Below, piece by piece: positions 5,340-8,881 of a stretch of 8,881 nucleotides of DNA. The notes under the pieces are model-generated. The model saw only the letters and a list, made by a program, of their open reading frames with translations, had not been told where the DNA came from and made no database searches. Made by a program: the position numbers and the translations under genes. Within the stretch, counting starts at the first letter, position 1. Each line of letters opens with the position of its first letter. Location: assembly GCA_937860285.1 (NCBI GenBank), contig CALMBS010000220.1:1-8881 (forward strand), in the 5' to 3' direction. The stretch comes from an uncultured Chloroflexota bacterium (GTDB lineage Bacteria; Chloroflexota; Dehalococcoidia; UBA2247; RBG-13-53-26).

Positions 5340-5717
5340 ATGAAGTACGTGAAGTGGATAACGCACAAGAACAAGGAGATACTGTTCATGGATGCCGCGG
5401 AGACGAGCGCCGCAGACGGCATGGTGGCCTGGGAGGAGATGAGGCAGGAGCTCTTGAAGGAACGCGACGTCCGCTTGATTCTGATCGATGGCACGAATGC
5501 CAAGATGGACAAAGGTACACTGCAGAAGGCCAAGGGTGTGGTAGACGTCTCCAAGAAGAAACCTGGCACCCCCGTGGCGTGCGTCGGGATGAGCGACGGA
5601 TTTCAGAAGACAATGGCACAGCTGATGGCGACACGTCTGCGCCTGAATGCCCGTTTCTGCTCTACTCTGGAAGAGGGCAAGGAATGGCTGGTCGCTGAGG
5701 ACGAGCGGCACCGCTAG
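5340..5717 (+). CDS. STAS/SpoIIAA-like small protein, array copy D
   Basis: A 125-residue protein. ATG 5340 is preferred over ATG 5325 because GGAGGG (5327-5332) sits seven bases before it and the paralogues begin at this point ('MKYVKWITHKNKEILF'). It carries 'LILID' (46-50), a Lys-rich second helix, 'VACVGMSDG' (about 79-87), and 'EEGKEWLVAEDERHR' at the end. The strand that reads 'HYFDT' in B and E is 'ARFCST' here. It lacks an obvious promoter of its own. A stem-loop follows, then a convergent minus-strand gene. Confidence 0.85.
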   Translation: MKYVKWITHKNKEILFMDAAETSAADGMVAWEEMRQELLKERDVRLILIDGTNAKMDKGTLQKAKGVVDVSKKKPGTPVACVGMSDGFQKTMAQLMATRLRLNARFCSTLEEGKEWLVAEDERHR

Positions 5718-5730
5718 GGCCGCAGATCGA

Positions 5731-5746
5731 CGGCACGCCAGTGCCG
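5731..5746. other. Stem-loop between convergent genes
   Basis: CGGCAC (5731-5736), loop GCCA, GTGCCG (5741-5746). It lies between the stop of copy D and the stop of the minus-strand gene. No T-run is present on either side, so it could be a weak two-way terminator. Confidence 0.4.
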
Positions 5747-5796
5747 ATCCGGAGGCTCAAGCCAGCGTCTTCAGCCCGGGCGGTTGCAGCGGCCGC

Positions 5797-5979
5797 CTAC
5801 GAGGTCCCGGTATTCCCCTGGTCGTGCTTCAACTTGGCGATATGGCCCGCCTGCTTGCCATCTGCGGTGGCGAAGTGGACCCACCGCTCCCTGTGGGTCA
5901 GTACGTCATAGCGGCTCAGATAGATCGGTTTGCCGCAGAACGCGCAGACTCCCCTGGTCTTCTTCTCATTCTCAGGCAT
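5797..5979 (-). CDS. CxxC mini-protein, minus strand
   Basis: A 60-residue basic protein read right to left from ATG at 5979 to TAG at 5797. GGAG lies five bases before the start. The core 'VCAFCGKPIYLSRYD' (11-25) has one CxxC pair, followed by 'HRERWVHF' (29-36) and 'HIAKLKH' (46-52). The Cys-Cys and His residues could bind one metal ion, as in short zinc-knuckle or treble-clef proteins (inference). The frame stays open upstream to ATG 6129, which would add 50 residues, but that part has less biased codons and only a poorly spaced ribosome site, and it would run over the plus-strand promoter at 6103-6108. The only clear minus-strand gene here, convergent to copy D and divergent from the next membrane gene. 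Confidence 0.6.
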   Translation of the reverse strand: MPENEKKTRGVCAFCGKPIYLSRYDVLTHRERWVHFATADGKQAGHIAKLKHDQGNTGTS

Positions 5980-6079
5980 GCTTGCTCCACTCTCCGCTTG
6001 TGCGGCGTCTACTTGTTCTCCCCCTTTGGCGGGAGTCTCCACCAGGCAGTCGCTGAATACTATCGCCTGGGCTGCGGGA

Positions 6080-6108
6080 TCGTCAATGCCTTTTCTGGAC
6101 GCTATAAT
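6080..6108 (+). promoter_or_regulatory. Promoter of the 84-residue membrane protein
   Basis: A perfect TATAAT (6103-6108) with TCGTCA (6080-6085) 17 bp upstream (4 of 6 to TTGACA). It is followed by ATCGCCAGG, like the CGCC that follows several other -10 boxes of this window. Confidence 0.55.
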
Positions 6109-6147
6109 CAATCGCCAGGCAACCGTCATAGCTCCGGAGGAGAATCC

Positions 6148-6402
6148 ATGTCGCTTCCCAAAGACAAAGCCTGGTTCAGCGCCAAGAGATATGGGTGGGG
6201 TTGGGGCCTCCCGATGAAGTGGCCGGGATGGGTGACCATGGTCCTGTACCTGGTGGCGATGACTGTCGGCGCCATATGGCTCCCGACGGTGCACATCTGG
6301 TTGTTCATCGGGCTCTGCGTCATCGCTTCCGGGGTGCTGATAACCATTTGTTGGTGGAAGGGCGAGCCAACGAAATGGCGTTGGGGCGATGAAGACAAGT
6401 GA
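6148..6402 (+). CDS. Conserved small two-helix membrane protein ('YGWGWGLP' type)
   Basis: An 84-residue protein; GGAGGAG (6137-6143) lies just before ATG 6148. The start 'AWFSAKRYGWGWGLPMKWPGW' and the end 'WWKGEPTKWRWGDEDK' match a widespread small membrane protein that I recall from many bacteria as conserved hypothetical, with the same W-rich bookends. Two helices lie at about 29-48 and 53-70. Both tails are polar and probably cytoplasmic. Function unknown in the family. It has its own promoter and lies divergent from the CxxC gene, with copy E starting 153 bases after its stop. Confidence 0.8.
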   Translation: MSLPKDKAWFSAKRYGWGWGLPMKWPGWVTMVLYLVAMTVGAIWLPTVHIWLFIGLCVIASGVLITICWWKGEPTKWRWGDEDK

Positions 6403-6487
6403 GGACAGGTTCGGAATGCAGGGCATGGTCCACGTATGGTTCAGGCAGGGGCGCCTGGACGGTTTCGAGCCGGTCCGCAAGGGCCGA

Positions 6488-6519
6488 TTGGCAGAGCAGT
6501 GTATAATAGCGCGCAGCCG
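6488..6519 (+). promoter_or_regulatory. Promoter of gene E (type I)
   Basis: Identical over 20 bases to the promoter of gene B, with TATAAT at 6502-6507. The leader has the same length as in B, and its last 25 bases (6535-6559, including the ribosome site and start) match 4124-4148 with two mismatches. Confidence 0.65.
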
Positions 6520-6555
6520 CCAAGTCACCTGGATTCTGCTCGAAGGAGGCGCTGG

Positions 6556-6927
6556 ATGGGCAAGTACGTGCAGTGGATAGAGCACAAGGGAGTGAAGATG
6601 CTGTTTGTCAATGGAAGAGGCCTGCCGGAGCCGGAGTATGTGGCCGCTTTTGAAGAGCTGAAGCAGGAAATCCTGAAAGAGCGATGCAATGCACCCACTC
6701 TGATCGATCTCTCAAACACGTCCATGACCCAGAAGACCAAAGACAAGGCGAAGGAGGTAGCCGAGGCCAACAAGACCTTGGGCCTTCCGGATGCACCCAG
6801 CGCTGTAGTGGGCCTGTCGAAGCTGGCGAAGATGGTGGCGCAGTTCCTGACACCGGGAACGCACTATTTCGACACCGTTGATCAAGCCAAGGACTGGCTG
6901 GCCAAGGAAGCTGGCAAGCGCGGCTGA
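6556..6927 (+). CDS. STAS/SpoIIAA-like small protein, array copy E
   Basis: A 123-residue protein; GAAGGAGG (6542-6549) is six bases before ATG 6556. Closest to copy B (about half identical). Landmarks: 'WIEHKGVKMLFVNG' (7-20), helix 24-43 rich in Glu/Lys, 'PTLID' (47-51) followed by 'LSNTS', helix 58-75, 'SAVVGLS' (81-87), helix 88-99, 'HYFDT' (102-106), 'AKDWLAKEAGKRG' (110-122). This copy shows the STAS-like order most clearly. Ser/Thr residues follow the conserved Asp, a place where canonical SpoIIAA proteins carry their phosphorylated Ser a few residues on; whether any is phosphorylated is unknown. It has its own promoter and a strong terminator. Confidence 0.88.
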   Translation: MGKYVQWIEHKGVKMLFVNGRGLPEPEYVAAFEELKQEILKERCNAPTLIDLSNTSMTQKTKDKAKEVAEANKTLGLPDAPSAVVGLSKLAKMVAQFLTPGTHYFDTVDQAKDWLAKEAGKRG

Positions 6928-6970
6928 CGTTCCGTATCAGCAGTCCGGCCACGGCAGCCTGGCCGAAGTA

Positions 6971-7002
6971 GGGTGGACGTTTCTGTCCGCCCCTTTCTTT
7001 TT
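6971..7002 (+). terminator. Strong terminator of gene E
   Basis: GGGTGGAC (6971-6978) pairs with GTCCGCCC (6985-6992) around GTTTCT, followed by TTTCTTTTT. It is the copy with the best T-tract. Against its relatives, pair 7 is A-T where they have G-T, and pair 4 is T-G. Confidence 0.85.
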
Positions 7003-7376
7003 GCGCAGAGACCGCAAGCCGGCCGGTCTGTCCTTTTCTGCGGCTGGGTCGCTATCCCCGACCAGCCATTCCTTCTGCAGGCTGACTCTGGAAGCGGTTT
7101 GTGACCCCGGGGCGTCAGGGTGAGACGCGATTGTGAACCGGCCGTGCTAGCCTCAAGTGGTGGAGGCCCAAGAGATATGTTTACCTACCTGACCTGCCGG
7201 TCGTCAACCAGTCAGCTGTTCAACAATAGGTCAACCCTGTGGTGGTACAGACGGAAAATGCGCCAGGAGCAGCAGCCATCCGTTGCCCCGGAGCCCGCGC
7301 CGGATGCCGGCGGCGCCCCAGGCTCCGGCAGCCTGGTCCGTGATGATGAGAAGGATGCCGTCCTGGTGGGCTAGCC
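7003..7376. other. Gap between gene E and the insertion sequence
   Basis: No convincing gene. A frame from GTG 7120 (or ATG 7177) to TAG 7372-7374 encodes a low-complexity Pro/Ala/Gly-rich chain without a ribosome site. There is a perfect 7-bp hairpin CCAGGCT/AGCCTGG (7318-7324, 7330-7336) and a near-perfect one at 7043-7066 (GCTGGGTCG/CCGACCAGC). This may be the remains of host sequence next to the IS insertion. Confidence 0.4.
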
Positions 7377-7395
7377 GCAATACTGTTCACTTAAG
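7377..7395 (+). repeat. Left terminal inverted repeat
   Basis: GCAATACTGTTCACTTAAG, the exact reverse complement of 8803-8821. Confidence 0.95.
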
Positions 7396-7433
7396 CCATT
7401 TTGGTGTATCCTGTAGGCCAGGAGGTGACCAGA

Positions 7434-8651
7434 ATGGCGCGGAAGATTGCGGCCCTTTCCCACGGATCGCGGATCACTGACTACATCAGCATCGGAGTCA
7501 TCACCAGGGCCTTTCCTCCGGACAAGGTGAACCGGGTACTGGAGGAAACGGGCAAGAAGAGCCGGAGACAGCGTGACCTGCCGGCCCACGTGGTGGTGTA
7601 CTATGTGCTGGCCCTGGCGTTGTTCATGCAGGTGTCGTATCGGGAGGTGCTGCGTTGCCTGCTGGCCGGCATCGATTGGCTCTCGTCCCCCGGCACCGCG
7701 GTCAAGGTGACCGGCAAGTCCGGGATCTCCCAGGCCAGAACACGGTTGGGCTCCCATCCGGTCAAGGAGCTGCATGATGCACTGGTCAGACCCATAGCGA
7801 GCCGGGATACGAAGGGCGCCTGGTATCGCCGGTGGCGCGTGGTTAGCCTCGACGGCAGCACCATGGAGACGGCTGACAATCGAGACAACGAGGCTGCCTT
7901 CGGGCGGCCTGGGGCCAGCCGGGGTCGGAGTAGCTACCCCCAGGTGCGCTTCGTCTCCCTGGTGGAGAACGGGACCCATGTCCTCTTCGGAACGCAGCTT
8001 GCTGGCTTTCGCACGGCAGAGGCGGCGTTGGCCAGAGAGACAGTATCCCATCTTGAGGCGGGGATGCTCTGCCTGGCCGACCGCTATTTCTTCGGGTTTG
8101 AGCTGTGGCAGAAGGCCCGGGGCACAGGGGCGGAGCTGCTGTGGCGGGTGCGCCGCAATGCGAAGCTGCCCTGCCTCCAGCGCCTCCCTGATGGCTCGTA
8201 CTTGAGTCGCATCTACAGCTACCGGCAGAAGCACCGCATAGACGCGGACAGCGTTGATGTGAGGGTCATCGAGTATGTCCTGGAGAATAGCGGTTCCGCG
8301 GAGGTCTATCGTCTGGTGACCTCCATCCTGGATACCGGGGCCGCTCCCGCTGAAGAGCTGGCGGCGCTCTACTGCCAGCGCTGGGAGATCGAAACGGCCC
8401 TCGATGAGCTCAAGACCCACCTGCGGGGCTCCCGCATACAGCTGCGGAGCAAGACGCCCGATCTGGTCAGGCAGGAATTCTACGGCCTGATGATGACCCA
8501 TTTCGCAGTGCGGGGACTGATGCATGAGGCGGCCCTGAGGGAGCGCATTGACCCGGACAGTCTGTCATTCGTGCACGCCGTGCGCGTGCTGAGACGGAGA
8601 ACAGCCGACCCCCGGGCTTTTTCCCCCTCGGCTCCGGAGAGCGCTTCATGA
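7434..8651 (+). CDS. IS4-family DDE transposase, C-terminus lost by frameshift
   Basis: AGGAGGT (7420-7426) lies seven bases before ATG 7434, which is preferred over the TTG at 7401 in the same frame. The 405-residue product cuts and joins the IS ends. An IS4-type N-terminal domain covers about 5-85 ('DLPAHVVVYYVLALALF', 'YREVLRCLLAGI'). The catalytic core follows: Asp140 in 'VVSLDGSTMET', Asp216 in 'LCLADRYFF', and Glu320 in 'YCQRWEIETALDELK'. The last is an exact Y-2-R-3-E-6-K signature (Y313, R316, E320, K327). After about residue 390 ('ADPRAF') the frame leaves the family pattern and stops at 8651. The expected Arg/Lys-rich C-terminus is found one frame over. The stretch GCTTTTTCCCCC (8616-8627) at the break suggests a one-base length change, or possibly programmed frameshifting. 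Confidence 0.9.
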   Translation: MARKIAALSHGSRITDYISIGVITRAFPPDKVNRVLEETGKKSRRQRDLPAHVVVYYVLALALFMQVSYREVLRCLLAGIDWLSSPGTAVKVTGKSGISQARTRLGSHPVKELHDALVRPIASRDTKGAWYRRWRVVSLDGSTMETADNRDNEAAFGRPGASRGRSSYPQVRFVSLVENGTHVLFGTQLAGFRTAEAALARETVSHLEAGMLCLADRYFFGFELWQKARGTGAELLWRVRRNAKLPCLQRLPDGSYLSRIYSYRQKHRIDADSVDVRVIEYVLENSGSAEVYRLVTSILDTGAAPAEELAALYCQRWEIETALDELKTHLRGSRIQLRSKTPDLVRQEFYGLMMTHFAVRGLMHEAALRERIDPDSLSFVHAVRVLRRRTADPRAFSPSAPESAS

Positions 8652-8811
8652 GGCCATACTCACTGAGATACTGCAAGAGCGCGTTGTCTCCAGCCGCGGC
8701 AGGCGGAATCCGCGTTGCGTCAAGCGCAAGATGAGCAACTTCCCCACCAGGCTCCGGTCTGGCGGATGGCCGTGCAACCGCAACAAGAGAACCGTCAGGA
8801 TACTTAAGTGA
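8644..8811 (+). pseudogene. Out-of-frame C-terminus of the transposase
   Basis: In the +1 frame from 8644 the sequence reads 'LHEAILTEILQERVVSSRG', then '...PRCVKRKMSNFP...' and ends 'RTVRILK' with TGA 8809-8811 inside the right inverted repeat. The 'VKRKMS' block is typical of the end of IS4-type transposases, and an ORF ending within the IR is usual for compact insertion sequences. Joining it to the main frame would give a protein of about 459 residues. Confidence 0.75.
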
Positions 8812-8821
8812 ACAGTATTGC
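8803..8821 (-). repeat. Right terminal inverted repeat
   Basis: Exact reverse complement of 7377-7395. It holds the last codons of the out-of-frame transposase end. Confidence 0.95.
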
Positions 8822-8823
8822 CT

Positions 8824-8880
8824 CTAGGGGCCCTCGGTGAGCAGGGCGTAGAGCCGCTGCCCCTTCTGGCCCGCCTTGCT
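8824..8880 (-). CDS. Possible 3' end of a minus-strand gene
   Basis: Read from the window edge leftwards, the sequence gives 'SKAGQKGQRLYALLTEGP' and a TAG at 8826-8824. The stop lies in the CTAG beside the IS. Eighteen residues are too few to name a family; the codon use looks coding. It could equally be chance. Confidence 0.25.
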   Translation of the reverse strand, partial: SKAGQKGQRLYALLTEGP

Positions 8881-8881
8881 C

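Larger units (their letters stand above)
7377..8821 (+). mobile_element. IS4-family insertion sequence, both ends present
   Basis: A 1445-bp element bounded by perfect 19-bp inverted repeats and containing one transposase gene. CTAG stands two bases outside each repeat (7371-7374 and 8824-8827), so either a 4-bp target duplication with the element two bases longer at each end, or chance. No longer direct repeat is visible. The gene appears frameshifted, so this copy may be unable to move by itself. Confidence 0.92.

Noticed and set aside
6488..6507. Sigma-54 promoter reading of TTGGCA in the type I box
   Set aside because: The GG-N10-GC spacing is not met; ten bases after GG comes TA. TATAAT at the end fits a sigma-70-type -10 better.
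167..6970. 14-base match CCTGGCCGAAGTAG at 166-179 and 6957-6970
   Set aside because: The flanks do not align and a match of this length in a GC-rich window can be chance.
7371..8525. Minus-strand frame of 384 codons
   Set aside because: Exact antisense of the transposase gene, whose DDE residues and Y-2-R-3-E-6-K signature are decisive.
1..8881. CRISPR array, tRNA or rRNA genes
   Set aside because: No regularly spaced direct repeats and no tRNA-like or rRNA-like stretches were seen.

Overview
GC-rich bacterial DNA with strong GGAGG-type ribosome binding sites and TATAAT-like -10 boxes. No rRNA, tRNA or phylogenetic marker is present, so the phylum cannot be fixed from sequence alone. The style (short intergenic regions, many small membrane and hypothetical proteins) would suit a Chloroflexota-like genome, but that is only a guess.

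Layout. Positions 17-54 hold a strong terminator of something upstream. 95-2330 carries two runs of small genes. The first is a small membrane protein with an apparent ACG in place of its start codon, a PH-like protein, and an unrecognised 205-residue protein coupled to it. The second is two overlapping small membrane proteins. From 2462 to 7002 the window is dominated by five paralogous genes of about 123-126 codons (A 2536-2907, B 4145-4519, C 4720-5100, D 5340-5717, E 6556-6927). Their predicted beta/alpha order and C-terminal 'A-K-[DE]-W-L' helix resemble the STAS/SpoIIAA-like fold. Between them sit a 61-residue membrane protein, a VTT/DedA-type membrane protein, a minus-strand CxxC mini-protein and a conserved 84-residue membrane protein. 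From 7377 to 8821 is a complete IS4-family insertion sequence with 19-bp inverted repeats; its transposase gene is frameshifted near the 3' end.

The most interesting feature is the paralogue array. Most copies form their own transcription unit, with promoter, leader and hairpin terminator. B and E share one promoter type with identical -10-to-start spacing (49). A and C share a second type, again with identical spacing (56). The terminators of A, B, E and the upstream unit are related hairpins with compensatory changes in the stem. This suggests a locally amplified cassette of small STAS-like proteins under two expression programmes. What the proteins do cannot be read from the sequence.
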